From: Ectobius pallidus
Lineage: Eukaryota > Arthropoda > Insecta > Blattodea > Ectobiidae
DNA: 64,000 bases
Direction of reading: 5' to 3'
NCBI GenBank assembly: GCA_964059195.1
Contig: CAXKWD010000001.1
Location: 218,744,484-218,808,483, forward strand
The notes beneath the pieces are model-generated. The model did not search any database, was not told where the DNA came from, and was given only the letters and a program-made list of their open reading frames with translations. The stretch's first letter is position 1. The number at the start of each line of letters is the position of its first letter. Both the position numbers and the translations under genes were made by a program. Shown here piece after piece: positions 21,126 through 32,528 of this stretch.

Positions 21126-21764
21126 TAGCTTAAAAGGCCCGGCGTTGCCCGGGTTTTGTTTACTGCCTGTAATTCGCGAATAACTTATGGAGGGCTACTG
21201 ATTTTCAAGTTTTAAGTCCTGTTGTGGGTATCTAGAGTACGACCCATCACACTGAAAATATTCCCCCAGAAAACGAGCATAGAGGACTTAGAATTCTTTC
21301 CCCCCATTGCTTCTAAACACCATGTCCCGTAGGGATTGAAATTAGAGAGAAAAAAAAAAAAAAACAATAATTCCGGTAACATACTGTCTATACTGGACAT
21401 CTTGTTTCCCTTTCGGGGCTAAAATCAAATGAAAATCAGTATCACTTTCACACTTTTTTCCCCAAATACCTGGAACAAAAAATTTACTGCAAACAAAGAA
21501 CTAAATATGTTCCATCGTATTTTGCCCATATTTCTCAACTAATACAAAGCCTGCAGCGATGAATAACATATCGGTGGATAGGATATTTGACCACTTCTGA
21601 CATAGGAGACTCGCAACCCATCGTTGGCACAAACTCAGCGTGGGACAACTGAAAATGCTGTCCCCGAAATACGACCTCATGTACTACATTAAAATGTGAA
21701 GTGAGAAAATGATATTCTCCATGCCTAAGGTAGAGAAAGTTATGTGATGCATTTATTTCCAGGG
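21126..21764 (-). mobile_element. Helitron A relative, minus, 3' end preserved
   Basis: On the minus strand the end reads CCCGGGCAACGCCGGGCC (hairpin) then TTTTAAGCTA|T at about 21126. The body diverges from Helitron A but shares blocks with 53187-53722 (CATATTTCTCAACTAA, GTAGAGAAAGTTATGTGA). The 5' end is not preserved. Confidence 0.55.
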
Positions 21765-21796
21765 TTGTAGCTCCACGGAGTTCAATTGAGTTTTAT

Positions 21797-21968
21797 TTAA
21801 GGGAAGTTGGATTTGCGAGGGATGGTTGGATGGAGTTAGCATAGAATAGGGTTGAATGGCGTGCTCAGGTAAGCGCGGCAATGAATATTCGGGTTCCATA
21901 AAATAGATAATATTCCTTTAGCTTGCTGAGGAATTGTCTATTGCCATTGAGTAAGTAAGTAAGTAATT
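21797..21968 (+). mobile_element. L1 LINE 3' end, 5' truncated
   Basis: Matches the last part of L1 at 4820-4986: GATTTGCGAGGGATGGTTGG, GGTTCCATAAAATAGATAA, and the tail TTGAGTAAGTAAGTAAGTAA. The coding remnant corresponds to the GWIELAQNR end of the polymerase. Confidence 0.8.
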
Positions 21969-22424
21969 AATTGGAGTCCTACTGTATTTCTATTTATAAT
22001 TTTAAAATGATACACACTTTCATCTGAAACTTTTTTTATGGTTTATGTAATGGCAGTTCCGTTACCTACAAGAGTTCATTGCAAAATACTTTCATGGAAT
22101 TCGTTATCACAAGACAGGCCCAGTCGTAATCCTCCCAAATATAGATACAATACATACTCTATGACAAAGCTAATGATTCTGTTCAGATTCCTCTGTGAAA
22201 GAAAGTGGGTCACATTAGCAAGGAAAACAAATCACTGTAGTTGAGCGATACGTTCCACGTCAAGTGTCGCATGAAGAAATAAAAACTGTCCTTGTGGGCC
22301 TATGTAGCTCTGTTGGCAATAAGAACGCCGCTTAATGTAATCGCTGATAATATTTCAGTCGGGTATTGTTATCACATTTGTGAAATCTCGTACGGATTAA
22401 TACTGATACATTGAAAAAAAGCTA
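21969..22424. other. No feature recognised
   Basis: AT-rich unique-looking sequence. The frame 22038-22244 has no known motif and I do not support it. Confidence 0.35.
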
Positions 22425-22505
22425 TTATTTTGATCAAAGAGATATATATATGTGTGTGTGTGTGTGTGTGTATATGATAACATAAACCGAATCTTTGATC
22501 AAAAT
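22425..22505. repeat. (TG)n microsatellite inside an inverted repeat
   Basis: A TG run at 22451-22470 sits between ATTTTGATCAAAGA (left) and TCTTTGATCAAAAT (right), so the stretch can fold into a hairpin with the TG run in its loop. Confidence 0.7.
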
Positions 22506-22595
22506 AAACAGCTGACAACCTTACCACCTTCATGTGCCGAATGTCCAAAATCACTGTCAAGTGATCCCTATACAGGCCATATAAATTATAACTTA

Positions 22596-22849
22596 TATGG
22601 AGGGTTCAGAGTTAAAGTGAACCAAGTCCTTTTTTTGGCCATTTTGTACTTACACTGATATGGTAGAGTACAAACGTTATATTTTCTAAGAAATTGTGAA
22701 CCAAGTCCATGGTTTGGATTTTACTCGCCTTCTGAAGCAAGAACGATTAGAATTCAATGTTAATTAATGGAGCTAAACAACTTCGATATCTGTTTTCTCA
22801 AAAATGAATGCGATGGACTTGGTTCACTTTAACTCTGAATCCTCCATAT
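22596..22849. mobile_element. TATA-flanked MITE (TGGAGGNTTCAGAG termini)
   Basis: Terminal repeats of about 35 bp: GGTTCAGAGTTAAAGTGAAC at the left and GTTCACTTTAACTCTGAATC at the right, followed by matching GGACTTGGTT words. TA lies on both sides, suggesting a mariner-type MITE. It has landed within a SINE-2 fragment, as GATCCCTATACAGGCCAT occurs on both sides of the region. Confidence 0.65.
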
Positions 22850-22867
22850 ATATATATATGAGAGAGA

Positions 22868-23167
22868 GAGAGGTAAAATGATCCCTATACAGGCCATGGA
22901 TTCCCAGAGGATTCCAGGAGGTTGAGGCTCCCAGATTTTGGACATTCGGCACATGAAGGTGGTTGTCAGCCTTACGCACCGGCCGCCCTTACCCCCAGGA
23001 TTGCTCCTGGTACTCATTTCTGTTAGAGGCTGAGTCGACCCCAGGGCCATAGTGCCACCAGAAGGATTAGGCCAATTGAAAAAATCTCAACGACCTCATC
23101 GGGAATCGAACCCGCGACCTTCCGGTTTGTAGCGCAGCACTTAAACCACTACGCTACGGCGTACCCC
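22868..23167 (-). mobile_element. SINE-2, tRNA-derived, minus
   Basis: The minus-strand head GGGGTACGCCGTAGCGTAG and B box GGTTCGATTCC (near 23104) look like a tRNA. The body contains GGCCCTGGGGTCGACTCAGC. A (GA)n run precedes it at 22859. A second copy is at 58797-59059 and a fragment at 22504-22578. Confidence 0.75.
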
Positions 23168-23369
23168 GAGTATATATGTGTATATATACTTATAATACAT
23201 ATATAGTTTATATTATATAATATTTATATTTATATATAGGCCTATATATGTGTCGAGACAGAATAAGAGGCAGTATTGCAGGGACTTCAGTAGTGTCAGC
23301 CTCATGTATTGTCAGGAATTACAGTGATGGTTAGGCTAGAGAGAATGCTATGTCAGAAGGCGGTAAATA

Positions 23370-24914
23370 CGAGGGCTGTCCAGAAAGTAACAGCCGTTTT
23401 GAAATAAAAAGTAAACAAAGTATAAAAAAACAAATTTTATTACATACATTTTTAAGGTAGACTCTTAGGCTATTTTTCTACATAATCGCCATTCAAATTA
23501 AGGTATTTATCGTACCGTGGCAACTAGCTTTTTGATACCCTCTCTGAAGAAATCTGCCGCCTGCGATTTCAACCACTTCAGAGAATTTATTAGGAAAAGT
23601 TTTTTTTAAAAAAAAAAAGCTTTATACTTTGGTAATATGCAATTCGTGCAGAAAATTCAAACAAAATCTTAGCAACAACTTTCTCTACATTTTGACAATC
23701 ACTTTACTTGAAGATAATTTCATTTTCGCGATTTTCTCGAAAACGGCTTTAAAGATTTTGTTCGAATTTTGTTCGAATTTTCTGCACGATTTGCATATTA
23801 CAGAAGTCTTAAGCTTTTTTTTTTTAACACTTTTCCCAATCTCTTCTCCATATATATAAAAGGCTTTGTCCTGACTGACTGACTGACTGAATGAATGACT
23901 GACTGACTGAATGAATGACTGACTGAATGACAGGAATCAACGTACAGCCTAAACTATAACAGGTAGAGACTTGGAATTTTGACAGTACCTTCGCTTCATA
24001 ATGTAGGTGCTCACTAAGAAAGGATTTTGAAAAATTCTGATTCTAAATGCCAAAAATTAAATGTTTTTGAAAATACTTAATCCCTTTTTACATAGAATTA
24101 TCAATTCCAAATCACAGAATATATTGTTGCCAAATGGTATCAGGTGGGCTTGGAAAAAACAATTGAAATGCACTTTTGACAAATAAGAGAAGTTATCAAA
24201 ATAATTCATGTTATAAATAAATATTACAGAATGAAATCCACTAAAATAATGGAATCACATAACTTTCTCTACCCTGGACATAGAGAAAACAAAACGAGGT
24301 ATGGTAATGTGTATATTATTATATTATATCGCAGGTTTTTGGAGAGAAAAGTATGAAAGTGATAATGCTTTATGGTAACATAAGAGTGGGAAATTTCCCG
24401 CCTCGATATTACAATTTTATGTTACAGGAATTTCTGTTTCTTCTTATTTAAACCTCTACCAGGCTTGCTGTGCACTGTACAAGCGATGGGATGCAAAATT
24501 CTAGATCCTCTATGAGCCATAAAAAACTATATCAAGCGTTTTCTGAGGGAATAGTTTGAGTGTAATAAGTCGTTCTTCCTATTTCAAATTATAAATGCCT
24601 ATATAAGGACCTAGGATTTAAAATTGAAAATCCTTCATAAGCTAATTTCCATTTACAAAATACAAAACCCGGGCGACGCCGGGTCTTTTAAGCTAGTAAA
24701 TTATATCTGAAGTGGTTGAAATCGCAGACGGCGGATTTCTACAGAGAGGGTATCGAAAAGCTTTTTGCTACGGTATGATAAATGCCTTAATTTGAATGGC
24801 GATTATGTAGAAAAAATAGCCTAAGAGTCTACTTTCAAAATGTATGTAATTAATTTTTTTTCACCTGGTTTATTTTTTATTTGAAAACATCTGTCACTTT
24901 CTGGACAGCCCATG
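23370..24914. mobile_element. mariner element with inverted duplicate transposase ends, split by Helitron A
   Basis: Ends CGAGGGCTGTCCAGAAAGTA and TTTCTGGACAGCCCATG are flanked by TA (23368-23369, 24915-24916). The right arm reads DFYREGIEKL and FEWRLCRK, the C-terminus of a mariner transposase (family wording FYDEGIQKL...LNLNGDYVEK), with stops. The left arm is the same piece inverted. So both arms of over 200 bp derive from one transposase 3' end. Between them a second inverted pair (AATTTTCTGCACGA words, 23630-23665 and 23765-23805) and Helitron A (23840-24696) are found. Confidence 0.75.
23840..24696 (+). mobile_element. Helitron A
   Basis: The 5' start lies between 23840 and 23845 (TCTCTTCTCCATATATATAA, the exact TC is ambiguous), followed by AAAAGGCTTTGTCC and a (GACT)n/(GAAT)n run. 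The 3' end is CCCGGGCGACGCCGGG hairpin, TTTTAAG, CTAG (24693-24696), T. It is near-identical by eye to 37493-38324, so insertion was recent. No protein is encoded. Confidence 0.9.
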
Positions 24915-24916
24915 TA

Positions 24917-25297
24917 ATCCTATCTCCTGATACTTTATTCATCGCTGTAGGCTTGACTTTCTTTGCATATGCATATATCTCTTTTTTTGTAAAACCATAT
25001 TATTTATTATTTTATTATTTATTTATTATTTTATTATTTATTTATTATATTAAATATCATACTACAGGTAAAAACAAAAATCAACAGAAAATACTATTTC
25101 TAAATTAGTATAAATATGAAGGTAGATGATCAAAGCTCGTGTTTAGGGGTATAATAAATTAATATAAATCCAATTATACATCAATACACAGTATACTACA
25201 AACGAAAATTATAAATGCATGAGTACGATGTATGTAAAACAATTTTGCATAATTAACCAGTCGATTATATAGAATTATAAAAAAACAGAAGAAACAA
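24917..25297. other. AT-rich DNA with (TTTATTA)n
   Basis: A TTTATTATTTTA microsatellite is at 24996-25055. No gene seen. Confidence 0.4.
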
Positions 25298-25563
25298 ATT
25301 CTAGAGTGATAGGGAAAAAAGCGAATAAGTCAAAAAGCCAAAGTTTCAGGAGAGACAAAAACAATTCATTTCCACAGCATTGTTACAATATTTAGTTCTG
25401 CCCACCAAAAAAATTTTGCATTATTATAAGATAGCCTACTGTGTAAAAATATCTGGTGAGCTGAACTAAATATTATCAGTTATCTGTGGAAATTAATTGT
25501 ATTTTGTCTCTCCTGAAACTTTGGCCATTTGACTTATTCGCTTTTTCCTACCACTCTAGAATT
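25298..25563. mobile_element. Family F foldback MITE
   Basis: Two arms of about 120 bp: ATTCTAGAGTGATAGGG at the left and CCACTCTAGAAT at the right, both followed by AAAGCGAATAAGTCAAA and TTTCAGGAGAGACAAA in inverted order. The same element, split by family Y, lies at 38693-39898. Confidence 0.75.
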
Positions 25564-25599
25564 ATAGAAATAAACTGGATTGAAACATTGAAAAACAAA

Positions 25600-26122
25600 A
25601 CAAAATTAAAGTTGTGCTATTAATAAGTAACTTAATATAAAAAATAAAAAAATCCAAATATCCCAAAATTTAAAAAATTTAAACATCCAAAATTTAAAAA
25701 AATTCAAAAATCAAAAATTTAAAAAATAAAAAATCCAAATTTTAAAAATTAAGAATTAAAAATTAAAAATCCAAAATTTAAAAATTAAAAATCCAAAATT
25801 GAAAAATCTAAAAATCCAAAGTTAAAAAAATCGAAAATACATAATTAAAAAATCTAAAAAATAAAGAATTTAAAGAATCAAAATTTAAAAATTCAAAATT
25901 CCAAAATTAAAAAACAAAGATCCAAAATTTAAAAATAAAAATTAAAAAATCCCATATTGAAAAAAGTATAAAAATTCAAAATCCAAAATCGATAGTCCAA
26001 AATTTAAAAATCAAATAAATTAAAATTCAAAGATCCAAAATTTAAAAAATCTAAAAATAAAAAATCCAAAATTCCAAAATTAAAAAATTCAAAGATCCAA
26101 AATTTCAAAAATTAAAAATGTA
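25600..26122. repeat. Quasi-periodic low-complexity tract
   Basis: About 520 bp almost wholly built from TCCAAAATTTAAAAA, AATTAAAAATC and close variants, strongly strand-biased (few isolated T-rich words). It looks like a decayed minisatellite and not simple AT richness. Confidence 0.75.
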
Positions 26123-26454
26123 ATTTATATCTTTATATCTTCTGGGTGCTCAGCAATAAACATGTTATACAATTTCAAACCATAGTTTGTCTATCTCGAC
26201 TCTCTTTGCTATTTTCTGTGTACATTGATTTAGGTTCTTAATTTCAACTCCCAAGCTTATATTAAATCATTAATTCTGTGCGATTGAATGTTGTTGTTTA
26301 ATATCCACCATTTTGTCTCTCTTGCTTTGAATTTACAGTTGGTACTTACAAAATATTTCTCTAATTGCAGATATTGTCGCAGCCATCATGGAGTAACCGG
26401 CATTGAGTTTTACTTTTTCGGTGTTTATCGGTGTATAATAGTGACGTGTGTACA
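26123..26454. other. No feature recognised
   Basis: The frame at 26288-26494 has no recognisable motif. No transposon ends are visible. Confidence 0.3.
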
Positions 26455-26615
26455 AACTTTACTATATCAAGAAAACAAGAAGACTACAAGATAGTGTTTT
26501 ATTTAGTGTTTGTGACATCAAGAAAAAACTTTCCTATATCAAGAAATAAGAAGACTAGAAGACAGTGTTTTATTTAGTGTTTGTGACATCAAGAAAAAGA
26601 CTTCTCTATATCAAG
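26455..26615. repeat. Tandem repeat, about 77-bp unit, two copies plus a part
   Basis: Units contain CTATATCAAGAAA, AAGAAGACTA and TGTTTTATTTAGTGTTTGTG and differ by a few bases. Confidence 0.8.
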
Positions 26616-26937
26616 AACAAGCTGAGGGAGACAACATTAAGATTCAGACCTTCTCTTCATAATTCTGTGCTCTGGCATGGAATTTTGAAGTGAGGTCTGT
26701 GTATGCTCCATTTCTAATACTGCTGGACACCTCAAGGTATTAACGAAAGCAGTACTTAGAAAGGAGCTTAGATAGGGGCCTCTTTTTAGAGGTGAAGAGC
26801 GGTCTTGGTGCAAACCGAGGCCACTGAACACCAGAAGACCAGCGATTCTCTCATCGAAAAAGGTAAAAAAAAAAAAAAGAAAAAAGACATGTCTACTAAG
26901 CATGGTTTTACTAGGATAACTGTAACTTAAACTATTT

Positions 26938-27450
26938 TTTGCACGACGTAACTAACTAGTGGTACTTACGAATATTGTTGCCGTGGATCGTAACTTGACA
27001 TTCCCACACGCAATCTGGTTGCTATGAAAACAAAAGAAATCTCCGTGCGGAAAAAATTACAAAAAGCACAAGTGCCGTAAGTAAAACCATTATAATACAA
27101 GCCTTTATGGAAGACCGGAACCAAGGCCCCTACTTTGTGGCGACTTTAACAGGACAAATATTCGATTCCCATAACAACCAACACATGCGAATCACTTTCT
27201 GAAATATATTATCCATCTTCAGTAGTGTAGGCCTATGTACATAATATTTTCAGCTAATATCTCAATGAATATAAATAATCATCGTGCAAAAAATAGCATG
27301 CAATACTCGTGCCTTAAGCGCATAACGGATCTCGAAAATTGAAAGAACTCGGCGCGAGCGCTTCGTTTTTTCAAACTTTTTCCTTGATCCGTATGCACCG
27401 CTTACGGCACTTGTATCGCAATATACTATTAATTCTAAATATAATGCAAC
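26938..27450. repeat. Dispersed repeat family Y, single copy
   Basis: Collinear with the unit duplicated at 38937-39882: GTGGTACTTACGAA, CGTAACTTGACATTCCCAC, GCGAATCACTTTCTGAAAT, GTGCAAAAAATAGCATGCAA, a hairpin around 27330-27400 and the end CGGCACTTGTATCGCAATAT. The hairpin loop here reads GGCGCGAGCG. Confidence 0.65.
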
Positions 27451-27757
27451 CTCCGAATGATAGGCTTACGGTAGGTGTCAGAGGCTCTATTCCTGAAATC
27501 TCTGTATTTCCGATGAACAAAGTTGTTAAAAAATATTCAATACTGTTGAGCTCGATCAATTAAATAAAATAAATATTATACCAGTTATTATTATTGAATA
27601 TACAATTACTTAAACCCTATTCCACCCGGAGGTATATTAGGGTTATAGTTACAAGACAATATATTTGCAATATTACTACTTCTTATCCATAGGCTGGATG
27701 CAGGCCTTACTACTCTAAGAAAACAAGATAACTAATATATTATATTATAAAAGAAAA

Positions 27758-28282
27758 CTATAACATTTTAAAAATAGAACACAAAAACTTTTGGAATTCT
27801 CTATAACAGCATTTTTTCTTAAAAATATCAAAGAGTGGTTTATCTAATTTCTTTTTACAATAATCTAAGTGTGTGTCCAATATTCTTCTTTTATGCTCTA
27901 GGACTGGGTAATGAAAAATTAAATGTTCAACAGTTTGTTGTTCAGTACATATACATTGATAACCGTTCTGTCTTTGGATCATGAAACGTTGAAAGTAAAA
28001 ACCAAATTTGCCATGCCCAGACAGAAACTGAGTGAATATGAAGTCCGGTTTTACACTCGTACAGCGTAGGCGACACTCAACTGTTGGAAAGAAGATTTCT
28101 CTCGTAGTGGTCCCTTTGGAGCTGGACACCCAATGCTCATTCCAAGCAGTTCTAATATAATCTCTAAGTTTATTCTTAGCATAAGATAGGGGACACAATT
28201 TGTAGCTAAAATTTAAATTCGAGGTCGCAGCATTTTTTGCCAATTCATCAGCTCTTTCGTTCCCTAATGTGCCCATGCTCAA
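27758..28282 (-). pseudogene. L3: LINE RNase H to C-terminus fragment
   Basis: The open frame of 174 residues starts at a non-ATG codon and contains GNERADELAKNAA, the third acidic/histidine region of the RNase H domain used by I/Jockey/R1-type LINEs. Then FLSGHGKFGFYFQRFMI and CICTEQQTVEHLIFHYPVL follow. The last is a zinc-knuckle-like tail in which a Tyr (HYP) stands where Cys is usual. It lacks the reverse transcriptase and the start of RNase H, so it is 5' truncated. The region 27560-27757 is probably its 3' untranslated tail. Confidence 0.7.
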
Positions 28283-28465
28283 CTGTGATATTAGATATAT
28301 TTTGTGATTCGCCGCCTAGGCCTTTCGGTGCCTTTACACCATCTTCAGGGCCCAATAATTAAAATGAAAACTGCATTTCGTCACATTTATAAAATACGGT
28401 AAAATTTATAAAATCCCATAAAAGCACTGCCACTGAACTTTCTTCTGTGGTCTCCTCGCCGCGTG

Positions 28466-29709
28466 TCCGTTTACTATTTTCAAAATTAATCAAACTGTTA
28501 CAGTTACGGGTAAATATGTTTCAAAATGGCTGCCACGTTTCATGCACTGAACAGCCGTTTCCCTGATAACTTCCACAAATATATATATAGGCCTATATAT
28601 ATATTTCTGAGTGATTATTTTTCTGTGTGTTAGGCCTATTTAATATCATGTGAACAACATAATCTAGGATCTTTGAAATACATTCAGTAAGCTTATAAGT
28701 AGGGTTCGGATCTTTATGACATATCATATTTTTATCCTGACCTCCGTTCTGACATAAACACAAATTAAACAGGAATTGCACGCTTGTTATCATAATCGGA
28801 CCGTTTTTATTTTGCATATAAAGTCATATTTTGGTAATTTTTGTGGTCTTGGTCATATTTTGGCCATATTTGTAATTTAACGTCATATTTCAGTTATAAA
28901 TTCGTTAAAGCAGCACAATTTTACAGTGTATGTACTACATGGTAGAGTTAAATTTGAAATTTATTTAATTAATTTAATATTTATGCCAAATTAGTAGGCA
29001 ACCTAAATTTTAAAATTAATGCAATTGCCCATATTCTATAGGGACACGCAAGATCTACAAAATATTACGAGTATTTGGAGTTGATGAAGTGAGCAAAAAG
29101 GAGCAAACTCTTTAAAAATAGAAGTTCATTACAAGTAAAACTGTAAAACACCAAATTTGGTCAAAAGTTATTATCCGATTGTATTCATGTGATGTTAGAC
29201 TTCAGGAAACTGTGTTGAAACGTTTTAAATTGAAACATTTTTCTTAAAATACGTTATTTTATTAGGTCCTATTTAGTGTTTTTGGGTCATATTTAGTCAT
29301 TTTTAAGGGCATATTTGCAGTCATATTTTCCACTTTTTTAGGTCATAAACATCCGAACCCTACTTATAAGTATTTTTTAAAAGATATATAATTTAACGAT
29401 AAAGAAAATAAAAAACATTGATGCAAAAAAATACTTACATTGAAGATATTTCGAAGAAATATCTATATTTGTAGAAGTTATCAGGGAAACGGCAGTTCGG
29501 TGCATGAAACGTGGCAGCCATTTTGAAACGATGACTACCCGTAATTGTAACAGTTTGATTAATTTTGAAAATAGTATGCATTTGTAGAAATACTCAATAA
29601 AGAGTGTGCCAGATTGCAAGACTGTAGAGCAATTCATTGCTGAGAAAAAAAATTATGAAATTCACATATTTCTCACCAATGAATTTCATCGAAAGCTCTA
29701 TGTTCCCAC
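28466..29709. mobile_element. TTAA-family foldback element, split by hAT-1
   Basis: The right end AATTTCATCGAAAGCTCTAT ... CCCAC adjoins TTAA (29710-29713). Inverted arms with AATGGCTGCC/GGCAGCCATT and GGAAACGGC lie at about 28520-28570 and 29480-29530. The left terminus is not preserved. hAT-1 occupies 28700-29362. Confidence 0.65.
28700..29362. mobile_element. hAT-1 MITE, complete
   Basis: Left TAGGGTTCGGATCTTTATGA, right GTCATAAACATCCGAACCCTA with one mismatch. Exact palindromic 8-bp duplication CTTATAAG at 28692-28699 and 29363-29370. The interior is rich in GTCATATTT. This copy is the reference for the interrupted one at 7711-10159. Confidence 0.9.
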
Positions 29710-29763
29710 TTAATAATCTAGCGATCATCATCCATCCTAATAGACAAATTTATTAACTGGTAA

Positions 29764-30218
29764 CATGGGCGTACCGAGGGGGGGGGGGTTTGGGGGTTTG
29801 AACCCCCCCCCATTGATTAAAAAAGGAAAATTGTATAATTTTTTAAGTCTGCCCATAAATTACTTAATACAAGTATAAAGCGTGGGAAGCTTAAAACTCG
29901 TTATTTTGCGTCTTAATTTTTAAAATTTTCCGGGGGGGGGGGCCCGGAAGCTTAAAACTCGTTATTTTTCGTCTTAATTTTTTAAATTTTCCGGGGAAAC
30001 ACCCGCGGAAGCTTAAAACTCGTTATTTTGCGTCTTAATTTTTTAAATTTTCCGGGGGTGACCCCCGGAAGCTTAAAACTCGTTATTTTGCGTCCTAATT
30101 TTTAAAATTTTCCGGGGGAGGACCCCCGGGCCCCCCTCTCCCTGGGGGGTATTCCATACCCCCCAGACCCCGCGGATGTTATAACCCCTCCGATATGGTC
30201 GGCCTGGTTACGCCTATG
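29764..30218. mobile_element. hAT-5 (CATGGGCGTA/TACGCCTATG termini) with 60-bp repeats
   Basis: Ends CATGGGCGTACC and GGTTACGCCTATG are flanked by ACTGGTAA and ACTGATAA (8 bp, one mismatch). Inside, four tandem units of about 60 bp (29887-30128) each begin AAGCTTAAAACTCGTTATTT and end in TTTTCCGGGG followed by a variable G/C run. Runs of G and C of nine or more lie near both ends. Confidence 0.8.
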
Positions 30219-30229
30219 ACTGATAATAG

Positions 30230-30618
30230 TGCCAAGAATTTATAAATATTTCCAAGCGGGAATTACTATAGGCTATTAAATATTTATTGTTTTAATTTGA
30301 AATTGTAATATTATTCAAATTAATATATGACTGCATTAAATGATTCACTATCTTTCCTATTGACTTAAACGACGCTGTTTGTATGTTTTACGCCTTTGAT
30401 TGGCCTGTAAATCACGTTTAAGTGTGATATGACGAAACAGGTGTAAGAACGTTAAACTGTCAGAGTTGTTCTTCCTCTCTAGAGATATGTGGATGTTCTA
30501 ACAAGACTCTAAACGTCATGTTTACGTCACTGAGTGTTACAGTTTGCATGTGAAAACAGCGGATAAATTAAACCCCATGTCATGTCAGGTTGTGTAACAT
30601 CGCTTCGTTTGGGAAAGT
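30230..30618. other. No feature recognised
   Basis: Moderately AT-rich; neither strand has a convincing exon or transposon end. Confidence 0.35.
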
Positions 30619-31030
30619 CAGCGTTTCTCAACCTATGGTCCGCAGACATAATTAAAAAATATAAATCAAGTGGAAATTAAAGAAGTAAAATTTTTCACAT
30701 ATTTCGTTACTGATTGATTTTAGCCTTAAAATCCCATAAGGGCTATGGCCTCCTGCTCTGCAGGGACTTGACTCGTGTAGTCTCGCTAGGTGAGCCAGTC
30801 CTAGCGAGTATCTATTGCTAATCTTATAACTAATAACAGTACCAAATTTGTCACTATTGTTGTCACTATTGTTACTTGCACTATGTCGTTAACACATAAT
30901 GCCCTATAATTAATACCCCAAATATTAAGAATATAGGCCTTCTTTTGAAAATGGGATGTAAAATTAGGGGTCCGTAAATTTTTTTAGGCATTTTAGAGGT
31001 GCTCGGGTTCAAAAAGGTTGAGAAAGGCTG
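30619..31030. mobile_element. hAT-6 MITE (CAGCGTTTCTCAACC termini)
   Basis: Left CAGCGTTTCTCAACCTATGG, right AAAAGGTTGAGAAAGGCTG: a typical hAT-type terminal repeat. The flanks do not show a matching 8-bp duplication, so it is old or was altered. Confidence 0.6.
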
Positions 31031-31055
31031 GTCTAGTAGAAATACGAGATTTTAA

Positions 31056-31760
31056 GGGGGACGTAGAGCTTTCGATGCTGAAAAATGGGTGAAGTTTCGT
31101 TTATTTCTCTCAGTAATGAATTGTTCTGTAGCCTTGCAATCTGGCATGCTCTATATTGACTAGTTCTACAATTGCATATTATTTTCAGAATTAATTTAAC
31201 TATTACAGTTAATGGAAAATTGTCATTACAAAATGGCAGCCAAATTTTGTGCCGTTTCCCTAATAATTTTCACAAATACCAATATTTCTGAGTGATTTTT
31301 TTCTATTTATTTGTAAATATCATATGAACAACATAATGTAGGATCTTTGGATTATCTGCAGTATAAATATTTTTTTAAATAATTCATCACTTGTTAATTT
31401 TTTTTTAAATTTTTACATCAGAAATATTTTAAAAAATAAACTATTAAAGTTACATCAATGATTCTAGACAGTTTTGTTCAATAATATCAAATATACTTGG
31501 GCATGCAACATTTCACAGCAATATATTAATAAATGTTTGAGTTATGAGGGAAACGGCACTTCAGTGCACAAAATTTGGCTGTCATTTTGTAATGATAATT
31601 ACCCATTTTCTCTAATAGTTAAATTAATTCTGAAAATAGTATGCAATTGTAGAACTAGTCAATATAGAGCATGACAGATGACAAGGCTACAGAACAATTC
31701 ATTGCTGAAAAAAAAATAAAACTTACCTATTTTCCAGCATCGAAAGCTGTATGTCCCCCC
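31056..31760. mobile_element. TTAA-family foldback element, complete
   Basis: TTAA lies on both sides (31052-31055, 31761-31764). Termini GGGGGACGTAGAGCTTTCGA and TCGAAAGCTGTATGTCCCCC. Long inverted arms (about 200 bp) contain AATGGCAGCC, GCCGTTTCCC and TGAACAACATA. TTAA duplication suggests piggyBac-type mobilisation, but the terminal G-run is not the usual piggyBac end. No protein. Confidence 0.75.
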
Positions 31761-31764
31761 TTAA

Positions 31765-32520
31765 ATTTGCAAGAGCCTGAAATCGCAGCCAGAAAACGTC
31801 AGCATAAAAATAAACTCAAAAATAATTTTTTTTTACCACATGCTCTCTAAAACAGCTGCTTGTCGAACTGGTAACACGCCGAAAAATTGCATTCAAAATG
31901 CAGTTTTATCGGCCTAGGACGCTAAATTCGCCACGGCAATCTATAAACAAAATCCAAGTGGCATTGACCAGTCACACCAACTTAACATAGATTTAAGCAT
32001 ATAATTGGTCATAAAACAGCAAATTTAAGCCTACGTGTTTCTTTATGATAGTCAGAAACTTTACCAGGGTTTTTCGCAAAACACGGTGGTCTACTTCATC
32101 ATATAACAACGAATGTAAGCCAACAACTTTTCACATCTTCTTTCGCAAGAGAATCATTGCTTACCATGGATGCACCAGCATTTAAATGCAATAATATAAC
32201 TTATTCCTTCTCATAGTCTACTGCTGCCGTGTTGTTGCTGGCACCAGCTCCAATTCAATGTTTCTGGCTTGGATTGAAAATCACTACACCCGATTTCGAA
32301 AAATGTAGTCTTGGTAGGAGAAATCCGTTACCAATCTCCATATCACATTCCCGAAAGGTGTCCAACTCCCCAAAACATTATACGACTTTTCGTCACAGAT
32401 GGATATTTTCCTGAAAGCAGCATTTTTTTATGCTGGGACCTCAAAATGTTTTTTTTTTACATTATTTAGGTATCTTTCGGTTTGGACAATAACATATAAG
32501 AATGAGAATGTTATAGGAGA
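31765..32520. other. No gene seen
   Basis: Mixed-composition DNA; the frame 32229-32414 has no known motif and neither splice nor repeat context supports it. Confidence 0.35.
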
Positions 32521-32528
32521 AATATTTC

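Noticed and set aside
22829..23050. 73-residue minus-strand frame
   Set aside because: Reads across SINE-2; the copy at 58797 shifts frame.
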